DNA of 64,000 bases from an uncultured Clostridia bacterium. Its GTDB lineage: Bacteria; Bacillota; Clostridia; Peptostreptococcales; Anaerovoracaceae. The notes under the pieces are model-generated. The model saw only the letters and a program-made list of their open reading frames with translations, was not told where the DNA came from and made no database searches. Location: assembly GCA_937900415.1 (NCBI GenBank), contig CALCEY010000010.1:124001-188000 (forward strand). Direction: 5' to 3'. Shown here piece after piece: positions 9,165 to 17,566 of the stretch. A program made the position numbers and the translations under genes. Each line of letters opens with the position of its first letter. Positions within the stretch are counted from its first letter, which is position 1.

Positions 9165-9203
9165 AAAGCCGTATACAGTCAATTTTGACTGCCTACGGCT
9201 TTT
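9165..9203. terminator. Bidirectional intrinsic terminator between convergent genes
   Basis: AAAGCCGTA ... TACGGCTTT with a second internal pairing CAGTCA/TGACTG. It is flanked by A- and T-rich tracts on both sides, so it can serve both the sulfhydrylase gene (plus) and the ABC operon (minus). Confidence 0.85.
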
Positions 9204-9231
9204 AACATTCATAATATCAACAACCGCTTCT

Positions 9232-10053
9232 TCAGCTTTCTGCTCTCATAGCCAGATTTGTTTCTGCTCTCCATCTCAGCAAATACGCCTCGGCCTTTTC
9301 CAAAATCCATGAAACTATCAGTCCTATAATCATAAGAATAAAAATACATGACATAACTCTTTCAATCTGAAAAAAAGAGGACGCATACGTAACCATCCAG
9401 CCAAGTCCCTTTGAGGCGCCTATATATTCTCCTATTATAGCGCCTACCATGCAAACACTGGCGCCTATTCTTACGCCTGACATAATCCACGGCATACTTG
9501 ACGGAATTACGATATACCATAATATCTGCCTCTTGCCGGCGCCTAAAAGGGTGGCTGATTCTATCAGCCGTTGATCTATGTTTTTAATAGCGTTATATGT
9601 TGAAAAAAATACATTAAAGAACACCATTAAAGTTGACAAAACAACCTTGGATGTAAACCCTATACCAAACCACAGAATATAAAGCGGCGCTAAAGTAAGC
9701 TGAGGTATTCCCTGCACTACAGATATTATAGGAACAAAAATTTTTCCTATGATCTTAAACTGGCTGAACAGCACGCCAAAGCCGACGCCTAATACTATCC
9801 CGTAAAGCAATCCCAAATAAGCCTCTCCTGCTGTAGTTCCAACATGACTCCAGGCGTCTCCCACCTTTATAAATTCAAGCAGATCACGGAAGATTTCGCT
9901 TGGATAGCTGGTATAAAAAGCAACTTTAACATTATTTTTTGCGATTATTTCCCATAACACGAGAAATGCCGCCAGCAGCATGACTCTTATGGGCATAGCT
10001 ATAGCGTTATTGCCTGCTTTCTTTTTTGCACGTCGTGAAATAAGTTTTTCCAT
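9232..10053 (-). CDS. ABC transporter permease, SsuC/TauC family
   Basis: Inner-membrane permease of a nitrate/sulfonate/taurine-type importer, 273 residues with about six hydrophobic segments. The EAA loop that docks the ATPase is visible as ESATLLGAGKRQILWYIVIP with the following PSSMPWIMSGVRIG. It overlaps the DUF169 gene by 47 bp, and no strong ribosome site precedes ATG 10053, so coupled translation is likely. Last gene of a four-gene importer operon. The substrate cannot be read from the sequence; the family covers sulfonates, taurine, nitrate, thiamine precursors and others. Confidence 0.9.
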   Translation of the reverse strand: MEKLISRRAKKKAGNNAIAMPIRVMLLAAFLVLWEIIAKNNVKVAFYTSYPSEIFRDLLEFIKVGDAWSHVGTTAGEAYLGLLYGIVLGVGFGVLFSQFKIIGKIFVPIISVVQGIPQLTLAPLYILWFGIGFTSKVVLSTLMVFFNVFFSTYNAIKNIDQRLIESATLLGAGKRQILWYIVIPSSMPWIMSGVRIGASVCMVGAIIGEYIGASKGLGWMVTYASSFFQIERVMSCIFILMIIGLIVSWILEKAEAYLLRWRAETNLAMRAES

Positions 10054-10801
10054 AATTTATTACAAAATCCAATTCTTCCAATTTGCTAAGTTCTTTTTCA
10101 ATTTCTTTCTTTCTTCCGTCCATCTCCACTGCGTTCACTGTTCCTTTAAGGCCGGACAAAAGACCTCCTATCTTTTTCATCGGTATTCCGCATATGACTT
10201 CTGAGCCCTTCCATTCTGCCTTATACCTTGTTCCCGAACAGAGCATAGTTACGTTCATTTCACCGGTAAACATAGGCGTTACCGTAGCTTCGACGCAGAC
10301 TGCCTGGTTTCCTGATATGTTCAGCCCCTTCGTCAGTCCGTAAGTATATGTGTATCCCTGAAAAATTCTCATAGCTTCCCTTGTATCTGATATGAGCAAT
10401 ACAACGTCGGGATCAGTTTCAAAATATTCCAGCGGCTTTACTATAACTCCATAAGTATCAGGAGAGCATCTCGGTAAGGCGCCGGCGACTGCGGCCGCTG
10501 TTTCAGGCGAGCTGTAAAGTCCCAACCCAAAACCGCCTGCCCCGCTCTTGAAAGCTTCGTCGCATTCGCTGAGTCCCAAGGCTCTGTTTCCTCCGAAACA
10601 GCCCGCAGTCTTGCGGTCTATTTTGATAGAGTGATCAAGCGAAGCGCTTTTTACGGCCACGCAATATGATAGCGGTCTGCTCAGCGTTATTCCGTCATAT
10701 TTCATAAATTCTTCCCTGCTGTGTACAAGTTTTACCCCTACCGGTCTGCGGCTTATCTTGAGCAGGGCCTCTATAATTTTAGCTGTTTTTTTCAATTCCA
10801 T
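10007..10801 (-). CDS. DUF169 family protein (COG2043-like)
   Basis: 264-residue soluble protein of an uncharacterised family. Conserved-looking features are RPVGVKL near the N terminus, a cysteine-containing segment LSYCVAV, the CFGGNRALGL motif, and a central AVCVEATVTP block with further cysteines near CSGTRYKAEW. The spacing of conserved cysteines suggests metal or cluster binding, which is inference. It is preceded by GGGAG 8 nt before ATG, lies 19 bp after the ATPase gene and overlaps the permease gene, so it is embedded in the importer operon and probably works on, or senses, the imported compound. Confidence 0.8.
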   Translation of the reverse strand: MELKKTAKIIEALLKISRRPVGVKLVHSREEFMKYDGITLSRPLSYCVAVKSASLDHSIKIDRKTAGCFGGNRALGLSECDEAFKSGAGGFGLGLYSSPETAAAVAGALPRCSPDTYGVIVKPLEYFETDPDVVLLISDTREAMRIFQGYTYTYGLTKGLNISGNQAVCVEATVTPMFTGEMNVTMLCSGTRYKAEWKGSEVICGIPMKKIGGLLSGLKGTVNAVEMDGRKKEIEKELSKLEELDFVINYGKTYFTTCKKESRQ

Positions 10802-10820
10802 CTTTACTTCTCCCGGAAAA

Positions 10821-11825
10821 CTAAAAATGAACGACGTCTGTCTTTTTCACACGCATATACAGATAGTCCCCGATTTTTTCCGTCAAATCATTATAATATA
10901 TCTGATCTATATTGATTTCGCAAAGCTCGTCGACTTTTACCGACCGACGTATTATGCTGCCTTGAGGAATCTGCTTCGTGATACGACCTTCAAAATAATA
11001 ATAATCCTTATCCTTTTCAAAAGCTTCATTTGAAGCCTGAATTATCTCAGGTCTTACAGCTACCGTCTTTCTCACTCCCGTAAGCCTTTCAAAGTCCTCC
11101 TCCAAAAGAAGGTTATAGCTTCCAATGAAGCTCGCTACATACGGAGTTTTCGGATTTGTATATATGCTGTAAGGAGAAGCCGACTGTTCCAAAACGCCTT
11201 CATGAAAAAGATGTATGGTATCTGACATTCTCATAGCCTCTTCCTGGTCATGAGTAACAAATATTGACGTCATATTAAATTTTTTGTGAATTTCCTTGAG
11301 ATATATCTGTAATTCTTTTCTCAGCTTTGCATCTATTGCACTGAACGGCTCATCCAGCAGCAGAACCTTTGGCTCCATTACGAGGCATCTGGCTAAGGCA
11401 GCCCTTTGCTGCTCTCCGCCGGACAATTGATAAGGATATTTATCGGCATGCTCCTGCATATTCACCATCCTCAGCATATAGCCCACTCTTTCCTGTATTT
11501 CCTTTTTATCAACCTTTTTCATGCGCAGTCCGAAGGACACGTTATCATAAAGATTCATAGTCGGAAACAGACAGTATTGCTGAAAAATCATATTGATTCC
11601 TCTTTTTTGCGCCGGAACTCCCGTAACATCTTTTCCGTCCAATATTATGGAGCCGCTGTCAACGGATTCAAGGCCTATAAGACATCTCAGAAGCGTAGTC
11701 TTTCCGCAGCCTGATGAGCCCAGAAAAGTTACAAACTCTCCCTTTTCAACAGATAAGTTTACATCTTTGAGTATTTCTTTACAGTCAAAGCTCTTCCTTA
11801 TATTTGTAAGTTCAATGTAACTCAT
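10821..11825 (-). CDS. ABC transporter ATP-binding protein, SsuB/TauB family
   Basis: Energises the importer. The 334-residue product has Walker A GSSGCGKTT (residues ~36-44), Q-loop MIFQQYCLFP, signature LSGGEQQRAALAR, Walker B VLLLDEPFSA and the switch histidine in VTHDQEEA. The roughly 100 residues after the core form an extra C-terminal domain (VRPEIIQASNE region), a regulatory extension seen in some importer ATPases. It starts 23 bp after the binding-protein gene; the ribosome site is weak. Confidence 0.93.
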   Translation of the reverse strand: MSYIELTNIRKSFDCKEILKDVNLSVEKGEFVTFLGSSGCGKTTLLRCLIGLESVDSGSIILDGKDVTGVPAQKRGINMIFQQYCLFPTMNLYDNVSFGLRMKKVDKKEIQERVGYMLRMVNMQEHADKYPYQLSGGEQQRAALARCLVMEPKVLLLDEPFSAIDAKLRKELQIYLKEIHKKFNMTSIFVTHDQEEAMRMSDTIHLFHEGVLEQSASPYSIYTNPKTPYVASFIGSYNLLLEEDFERLTGVRKTVAVRPEIIQASNEAFEKDKDYYYFEGRITKQIPQGSIIRRSVKVDELCEINIDQIYYNDLTEKIGDYLYMRVKKTDVVHF

Positions 11826-11848
11826 TTATTTAAGCTTTAATTCCTCTG

Positions 11849-12868
11849 CTATTTTTCAACGTTTTTAACAAATGACATATCAACTATTTCTTCATACGGA
11901 ATAGCTTCCTTAATAATACCTGCTTCTACGCACATATCTATTACTGCCTTTTGTCCCTCTTCTGTTATCATGCAGTCCTTAGAAAATTTACTCTTTATAA
12001 GAGCTACCTGTTCTGCGATTACTTCTTCTTCAATATCCCCGAACACCGGTTTAAGAGAAGCGCCCACTTCTTCGTCGCTATGTTCCGCTATCCATTTCTG
12101 AGCCTTCACGAGAGCATTCACAACCTTCTGACATGTCTCAGGATTTTCTTTCACGTACTCGGATGTTGCACAGAGCATTTCGGCCGGAAATTCCGCCGAA
12201 CCTAAATACTTTTCACACTGCTCAGCCTCAGTCGTATCTACTAAAATATTGTAATCAAAATCTTTGGCTACAGGAAGCGAATACATGTTGACAAACGCTG
12301 CGTCCACTTCTCCGTTCAGGAATGCCTGAAGTCCCGCGTTGTTGTCTCCTATCTGAACAAAATTTACATCCTTGAGAGGATCAAGGCCTGCAATTTTCAG
12401 CACATTGTTTACAAAGGTATAAGGCGCACTTCCTGCGTCGCTTCCGAAAATAGTCTTTCCTTTAAGCTGTTCAATGCTTTTAATATCAGGCGTTGAAATT
12501 ATTCCGTAAACCCTTGAATCAAGCATCGTCGCTATTATAGTCGACTCCATTCCCTGCTCTTGGGCTATGAGAAGCGGCTCCTGAGAAAGCATGGCAAAAT
12601 CGCAGTCTCCTGCATGCATGGCTTGAAAGCCTTTAGGGCCTCCCGGAGTTGTAAATTCAACGTCCAATCCCTCTTCCTCAAAAAAGCCCTCTGATTCAGC
12701 TATAAACAAAGGCGCCCATGATACGGCATTTATTGCTGAAATCTTAACAGAAACAGATTCTCCCGTTGCACCGTCTTTTTTATCATCTTTGTCACCGCTG
12801 CATCCGCTTAAAATTAAGCATCCAACCATCATTACAGCCAACATGGCAGCTGCGATTTTTTTCTTCAT
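11849..12868 (-). CDS. ABC transporter substrate-binding lipoprotein, SsuA/NMT1-like
   Basis: Extracytoplasmic binding protein that delivers substrate to the permease. The N terminus is a lipoprotein signal: KKK, hydrophobic core, lipobox LSGC with the modified Cys near residue 23, then a charged linker. The mature part carries features of NMT1/SsuA-like proteins: AVSWAPLFIAESEGFFEEEGL, the GGPKGFQAMHAGDCDFAML segment, and LKGKTIFGSDAGSAPY. Total length 339 residues. First gene of the operon, with AAGGACGG before the ATG and a sigma-A promoter at 12922-12950. Ligand unknown. Confidence 0.92.
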   Translation of the reverse strand: MKKKIAAAMLAVMMVGCLILSGCSGDKDDKKDGATGESVSVKISAINAVSWAPLFIAESEGFFEEEGLDVEFTTPGGPKGFQAMHAGDCDFAMLSQEPLLIAQEQGMESTIIATMLDSRVYGIISTPDIKSIEQLKGKTIFGSDAGSAPYTFVNNVLKIAGLDPLKDVNFVQIGDNNAGLQAFLNGEVDAAFVNMYSLPVAKDFDYNILVDTTEAEQCEKYLGSAEFPAEMLCATSEYVKENPETCQKVVNALVKAQKWIAEHSDEEVGASLKPVFGDIEEEVIAEQVALIKSKFSKDCMITEEGQKAVIDMCVEAGIIKEAIPYEEIVDMSFVKNVEK

Positions 12869-12921
12869 AATTATATTCCGTCCTTTTCTAAAATGTATTT
12901 CCGGTTTAACACCGCTTATAT

Positions 12922-12950
12922 ATTATAATAAAAGCAAATCTTAATGTTAA
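12922..12950 (-). promoter_or_regulatory. Sigma-A promoter of the ABC importer operon
   Basis: On the minus strand TTAACA, 17-nt spacer, TATAAT, about 55 nt upstream of the lipoprotein start. Only one mismatch to the consensus -35. Confidence 0.7.
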
Positions 12951-13085
12951 ATGGTTATTTTCAATAAAAATTATGCTGCACAAATATATCTTCTATAGGT
13001 AACGACGATATTTGAGCAGCAACGCTTCTTTAAAAATATAACGGACGGATTCATTACAGTTGTTCTTCGCCTTGGAGTTTCTTTT

Positions 13086-15095
13086 TTATTGTTCTTTTTT
13101 GCTTCCCTCTTTTTGTTCTTTCATTTCTTTCATGAGCATCCTTATCGTGATTTCAGTATTCATCCTGTAAGCTCTGAAAGGCTGTTCCAACGCTCTTTCC
13201 TCGCTCCAGTAAATTTCCTTATGTTTATTGAAAACTTCTTCAGAAGAAAGCCCCCGACTTATCCAGAGCTGCAGCAGCTTTCTCTCTTTTTCCGCCTCCT
13301 CCATATACATATCGAAATACTTGTCTTTAAGCTTCTCGTCCAAAGCTCCGTAATGAGGAATTATTATATGACTACATGGCAAAAGCTTAAGCAGCCACGC
13401 AGATTCCAGACTTTCCTCATAACTCTTAAGGACAGAGGTATGGATTATTCCCTCCTTCTCAAGTACGCCCGTGGATTCGCTGGCAAATATTATGCCGTAA
13501 GGTTTGAGGAAAAATGACATACTGCAATCGGTATGACCTTTAGTCTCAAAGCAGAGTATTTTTTCATATCCCAAATCCAAAATATCTCCGTCTTTTAAAA
13601 CTACATCTACTCTCAGTCCTTTCGCCGTAACGCTCCCCGCATCTTTTCCGTAAAACTCCGCGGCGTTTTTTCCCATTTCCTCTATCATAGCTATAGCGCC
13701 TTTTCGCTCGAACACGCTGTGAGTTTTCTCTCCTGCGCACACCTTTACTTTTGGCCATCTCTTCAGAAGATATGGTAAGGCTCCCATATGATCGTAATGA
13801 GAATGGGAAAGAATTATATAGTCTAAATCCCTGCCGTTCAGCTCCTTTTCTATGTTTTCTATGAGCTGAGAATGAAAACATGCCATACCGCAGTCATGGA
13901 GAACCGTCTTATTTCCTTTTATCAATACGGACATTCCGCCGGGGCCTCCCGTCACGTCGACAAGAGGCTCAGGCAAAGCCTTTTTATGAGTGCGGCAAGC
14001 CTTATCGCTGCAAGCTTCTTTACTGCTGTTTTTCATCTTTCTCTCCCTGTTCCAAACCGATATGAAATTGCACGAAAGCATCAATATTATCACTATTCCT
14101 ATATATCCCATTATAGGAGAAACGTACTTTACTATATTTTTAAATCCTATAAGTCCTACCAGATATGCGACTGCCGCAGTTCCTATCACTATCCTTTTTT
14201 TGCCCAGTCCTTCCTTGATTCTTGTCGAGAAGCCGTAAAAATTACCTGCGGCAGCGGAGTAAACCGTAAAAAACATTATAAATGTATATGCCCAGCCCAA
14301 AACGTCAGATACTCTGTCGGCATATCCTAAAACAGGCATGTCGGTATCTCTTGAAAAAAGCATGTCTCGCTGCACGGTAAACAATACCATCATAGCCAAC
14401 GCTCCTAAGAAGATACCTCCTGCGCTCACTCCCATGCCTGACGCCGCCTTGCTTTTCGAATTGAGCGAAGCGGCAGCCACTATGGAAATCAGAGCAAGTA
14501 CGTTATAAGCAGTATATGAAAATGCTGAAGAAATCCAGTTGGGCGCAGTAGGAGAAGGCTCTATATATACATTTTGCATGTCTTTTGAATCGGGATATAC
14601 TAAGATAACGATACCGCAGGTTATAACTATAGCGGCGCACAGCACCGGCATTATCCACTTGAATATCCCGGAAAGCCTTTCAAAATCTCCGAGTACCGTC
14701 GCCACAACCATTACCGTTATGATTATTCCTCCGCTCCAATACGGAAGTCCGATCTGCTGATTGAGAAGAGAGCTTCCCGCAGCGGTCATTATAACCAGCA
14801 CATTTGCCAGAATAATCGCCATGAAGCATCCAACTATCTTTTCCAGCTTCTTGTTTCCTCCCGGGACTATTATAGCTCCCATATCGTCAGTATCCAGCTT
14901 CAAAGCAATATACCTTATAAAGTGACCTATGACAAAAAACAGCAGTGCAAATATCGCCACTCCATAAATCCCCTTATCTCCGAACAGTCCGAAAAACTGC
15001 CATATTTCTCTGCCTGAGGCAAAGCCTGCGCCTATGATAGCTCCCACATATAATCCAGCTACGTTTAACGCATTAAGTTTTTTATTTTCTTTCAT
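13086..15095 (-). CDS. Fusion of YkvI-type membrane transporter and metallo-beta-lactamase-fold hydrolase
   Basis: Single 669-residue frame. Residues 1-350 form a YkvI-like membrane protein (LNALNVAGLYVGAIIGAGFA, about ten hydrophobic segments), a full-length module of the amino-acid-permease superfamily. After a charged linker, residues 354-669 are a complete metallo-beta-lactamase-fold hydrolase with HSHYDHMG, GHTDCSMSF and PHYG metal-ligand motifs. At the junction an in-frame ATG (14036) is preceded by GGGAG with 6-nt spacing, so a separate 316-residue hydrolase may also be made. I started at ATG 15095 (GGAG 10 nt upstream), which overlaps the RarD gene by 14 bp. Substrates of both parts are unknown. 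Confidence 0.85.
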   Translation of the reverse strand: MKENKKLNALNVAGLYVGAIIGAGFASGREIWQFFGLFGDKGIYGVAIFALLFFVIGHFIRYIALKLDTDDMGAIIVPGGNKKLEKIVGCFMAIILANVLVIMTAAGSSLLNQQIGLPYWSGGIIITVMVVATVLGDFERLSGIFKWIMPVLCAAIVITCGIVILVYPDSKDMQNVYIEPSPTAPNWISSAFSYTAYNVLALISIVAAASLNSKSKAASGMGVSAGGIFLGALAMMVLFTVQRDMLFSRDTDMPVLGYADRVSDVLGWAYTFIMFFTVYSAAAGNFYGFSTRIKEGLGKKRIVIGTAAVAYLVGLIGFKNIVKYVSPIMGYIGIVIILMLSCNFISVWNRERKMKNSSKEACSDKACRTHKKALPEPLVDVTGGPGGMSVLIKGNKTVLHDCGMACFHSQLIENIEKELNGRDLDYIILSHSHYDHMGALPYLLKRWPKVKVCAGEKTHSVFERKGAIAMIEEMGKNAAEFYGKDAGSVTAKGLRVDVVLKDGDILDLGYEKILCFETKGHTDCSMSFFLKPYGIIFASESTGVLEKEGIIHTSVLKSYEESLESAWLLKLLPCSHIIIPHYGALDEKLKDKYFDMYMEEAEKERKLLQLWISRGLSSEEVFNKHKEIYWSEERALEQPFRAYRMNTEITIRMLMKEMKEQKEGSKKEQ

Positions 15096-16113
15096 CCGGC
15101 AACTTCTCCTCTCTCCAGCCGGCTCCTGTAATGCAGCTTCCTGCCATGCGGTCTTCCGTGCTGCAACGTTCTGCCTCCCGGCGTTTACGGTTTTCCTTAT
15201 ATTCTCCGTAGCTAAAGAAAACAAGACCAACCCATATTATGGCAAAGGCGACCAGCTGTATGCTTTCAAAGGGCTCTTTAAACAAAAATATACCGATAAG
15301 CAGCGACAACGTAGGAGAAATGTATTCAGTAAGCCCGACAACGAACAAATTTAGTTTTCTCGCTGCATTGGCAAAAAGTCCAAGCGGCAGAGCCGTAAAT
15401 AACCCGCACAGCATCAGCAAGGCAAATTTAAACGGATCGCCTGCGCTTAACGCTCCCTTGCCGGAAACCTCAAGATATATGATTACGCCAAGAGCTATCG
15501 GCACGAGGAACACAGTTTCATAAAACAAGGATATTATAGGAGGAAGAGAAAAGCTCTTCTTTGCAGCCGCATATACGGCAAAAGTCAAAGCCAGTCCCAA
15601 GGCTATTACGGGGATTTCCCCGAAATACGCAATGACGGCGGCCACTCCCGCAGCAGCGAAGACAAGAGCAATAACTTTATATTTGCTCAGTTTTTCCTTA
15701 AATAAAACTATTCCGAACACACATACAACCAGAGGTTCTATATAGTATCCTATGGAAGTCTGTATTACAAAATCAGCGTTTACCGCCCATATGTATATGG
15801 ACCAGTTTACCGTAATCAAAAGTCCTGCAAGAGCATATTTAGCCACAAGTTTCTTATCCTTAAGCGGAGCCGATATTTCTTCTCTGCTGTGAAATAAAAG
15901 AGCTCCTATAAGGCTGACTGCCGCTACCAAGACTATCCTGTAAAATATTATCACAGATGAATCTATAGGGCGAAGCATCTGCCAGTATATGGGCAGAATT
16001 CCCCAAAAAAAGCTGCACATAAGCGCAGACGTCATTCCCTGTCTGTATTCTTTTCTTCCTCCATCGGTTTTTGCCGCGATCTTCTCGCTCATTGTCTTGC
16101 TCATCTTATCCAT
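15082..16113 (-). CDS. RarD-like EamA/DMT family transporter
   Basis: Ten-segment membrane transporter of the drug/metabolite superfamily, 343 residues. The RarD subfamily hallmarks FFWGILPIYWQML, the INWSIYIWAVN-like segment (TVNWSIYIWAVN) and YYIEPL are present, with the second EamA repeat ending LTEYISPTLSLLIGIFLFKEPF. ATG 16113 has AGAGG 10 nt upstream; the longer frame to 16164 lacks a ribosome site. Operon with the YkvI-hydrolase fusion gene (overlap 14 bp). The family exports small metabolites or antibiotics; substrate not determinable. Confidence 0.85.
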   Translation of the reverse strand: MDKMSKTMSEKIAAKTDGGRKEYRQGMTSALMCSFFWGILPIYWQMLRPIDSSVIIFYRIVLVAAVSLIGALLFHSREEISAPLKDKKLVAKYALAGLLITVNWSIYIWAVNADFVIQTSIGYYIEPLVVCVFGIVLFKEKLSKYKVIALVFAAAGVAAVIAYFGEIPVIALGLALTFAVYAAAKKSFSLPPIISLFYETVFLVPIALGVIIYLEVSGKGALSAGDPFKFALLMLCGLFTALPLGLFANAARKLNLFVVGLTEYISPTLSLLIGIFLFKEPFESIQLVAFAIIWVGLVFFSYGEYKENRKRREAERCSTEDRMAGSCITGAGWREEKLPDERK

Positions 16114-16180
16114 ATGTAAATTACCTCTGCTTATGAAATTCAAAATTCCGAAATGTCGGAACACCTATATGCGTTATATT

Positions 16181-16213
16181 GCAAACAAAAGAGAGGCCTA
16201 AAGAGACCTCTCT
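16181..16213 (-). terminator. Intrinsic terminator after the enolase-like gene
   Basis: Minus strand AGAGAGG, 10-nt loop, CCTCTCT followed by TTTTGTTT. Closes the long catabolic operon. Confidence 0.8.
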
Positions 16214-16236
16214 AATAGGTTAATTCCTATTATACA

Positions 16237-17523
16237 CTATTTGTCCCACTTGATGAAAGGGGTAAAATCAAACGGCTTTGAGCCTTCAATTTCACTTTCT
16301 GCTCTGAGCAGTGAATTCACTATATGGATAGCGTGACCGAATTTAGGAGGTCCCAACTTAACAGCCGCAGCTCCTCCGGCCGTTCCCATATCAGCCACAG
16401 GGTCGTCGCTGACGCCGCCGGCTCTTATGGATGGCACCGAGAACATTCCGTGCTCGATGGCATATTTCTGAGCTGCCATGGCTTCTGTAACCGTTCCCAC
16501 CTGATTAGGCTTGAAGATAAATGAACCGCAGGCTCCCATATCTACAGCCTTCTTAAGCTTCTCTATGTTGGTAACAGTCAAATCATCTCCACAGAGTGTG
16601 GTTCTTGTAAGTATTCTTGACGCCTTTGCCCAGCCTTCCCAGTCATTTTCGTCCAGAGGATCTTCAAGATAAAGGAAGTTGTACTTTTCTGTCGCCTCTT
16701 TAAGTATACCTATAACTTCGTCGGTATCTATCTCCCTGCCGCAGTAATTGTAGGTTTTTCTGTCAGCATTATAAATTTCACTGAAAGCGCAGTCCATATG
16801 GAAGCCTATCTTATCCTCGCATCCTGCTCTCTTACAAGTTTCCCATAAAATATCGAGGCAGTCCATAAACTCGGTTGAAGGTGCCATAAACTCAGACATT
16901 GCTCCTATTTCAGGTCTTCTTCCACCCTGAAATTCTCTTATTACATCAGGCAGCAGCTTGTATACCTTGCAGAGAATAGCCGTAGCCTCCTCGATGCTGG
17001 CCGCCTTGTAAGGAATTATCGTACATTCCTGAACCGGCATAGTATCCTGCTCATAGCTTCCTCCTGCAAAGAAATCGGAGGTAGGGAGCGGAATAGTCTT
17101 TATCTCGCCCTCTGCAAGATATTTATACTGAGGCACGTGAAGAATGCTGCATGCGGCGCGCATTACTGCCATTGAAGTGGAATAAGTGGTGTTTCCGCCC
17201 AGCTTGGATTTATTGTTAGTTCCGTCCAGATCAATCATAGCCTGGTCTACGGCTTTCTGGTCCAGAACATCAAGTCCCTTTATCGCCGGCAGAATTACCT
17301 TTTCAGCCATTTCAACAGCCTTGTATACTCCGTTGCCGTCGTACCAGTTCTTGTCCCCGTCTCTTAATACCATGGCTTCATGCTCTCCAGCGGAAATTCC
17401 GGAAGGAGAAGCACCTCTTCCCATTACGCCGTCTTCAGTTATAACGTCGACTTCAAGGAGCGGCTTGCCCTTGCAGTCGATAATGGCTCTCGCCCTTAAA
17501 TCTTTAATTTCTGTACCTTTCAT
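16237..17523 (-). CDS. Enolase-like protein with altered active-site loops
   Basis: Enolase-superfamily protein of the true-enolase branch, 428 residues. Metal ligands and general acid/base residues look kept: D244 (MDCAFSEIY), E287 (YLEDPLDENDWEGW), D313/D314 (CGDDLTVTN), K338 (FKPNQVGT) and K389. But residues that in enolase contact phosphate and hydroxyl are changed: the GGSHA loop reads GGSYE (Y157), GDEGGFAP reads GAMSEFMAP (residues 207-215), and SHRSGE reads SIRAGG (I366, A368). I infer an enolase paralogue with a different or relaxed substrate. Last gene of the long operon, 43 bp after the kinase-like gene, with TAGGAGG upstream. Plain enolase, supplying the gene absent from the glycolytic operon, is the alternative. 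Confidence 0.8.
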   Translation of the reverse strand: MKGTEIKDLRARAIIDCKGKPLLEVDVITEDGVMGRGASPSGISAGEHEAMVLRDGDKNWYDGNGVYKAVEMAEKVILPAIKGLDVLDQKAVDQAMIDLDGTNNKSKLGGNTTYSTSMAVMRAACSILHVPQYKYLAEGEIKTIPLPTSDFFAGGSYEQDTMPVQECTIIPYKAASIEEATAILCKVYKLLPDVIREFQGGRRPEIGAMSEFMAPSTEFMDCLDILWETCKRAGCEDKIGFHMDCAFSEIYNADRKTYNYCGREIDTDEVIGILKEATEKYNFLYLEDPLDENDWEGWAKASRILTRTTLCGDDLTVTNIEKLKKAVDMGACGSFIFKPNQVGTVTEAMAAQKYAIEHGMFSVPSIRAGGVSDDPVADMGTAGGAAAVKLGPPKFGHAIHIVNSLLRAESEIEGSKPFDFTPFIKWDK

Positions 17524-17566
17524 AATAACCTCCTAAACGGGCATATAAAGCCCAATGATCATCAAA

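Noticed and set aside
15096..15230. N-terminal extension of the YkvI-hydrolase frame
   Set aside because: It overlaps the RarD gene, lacks a ribosome site and is not transporter-like; ATG 15095 is better.
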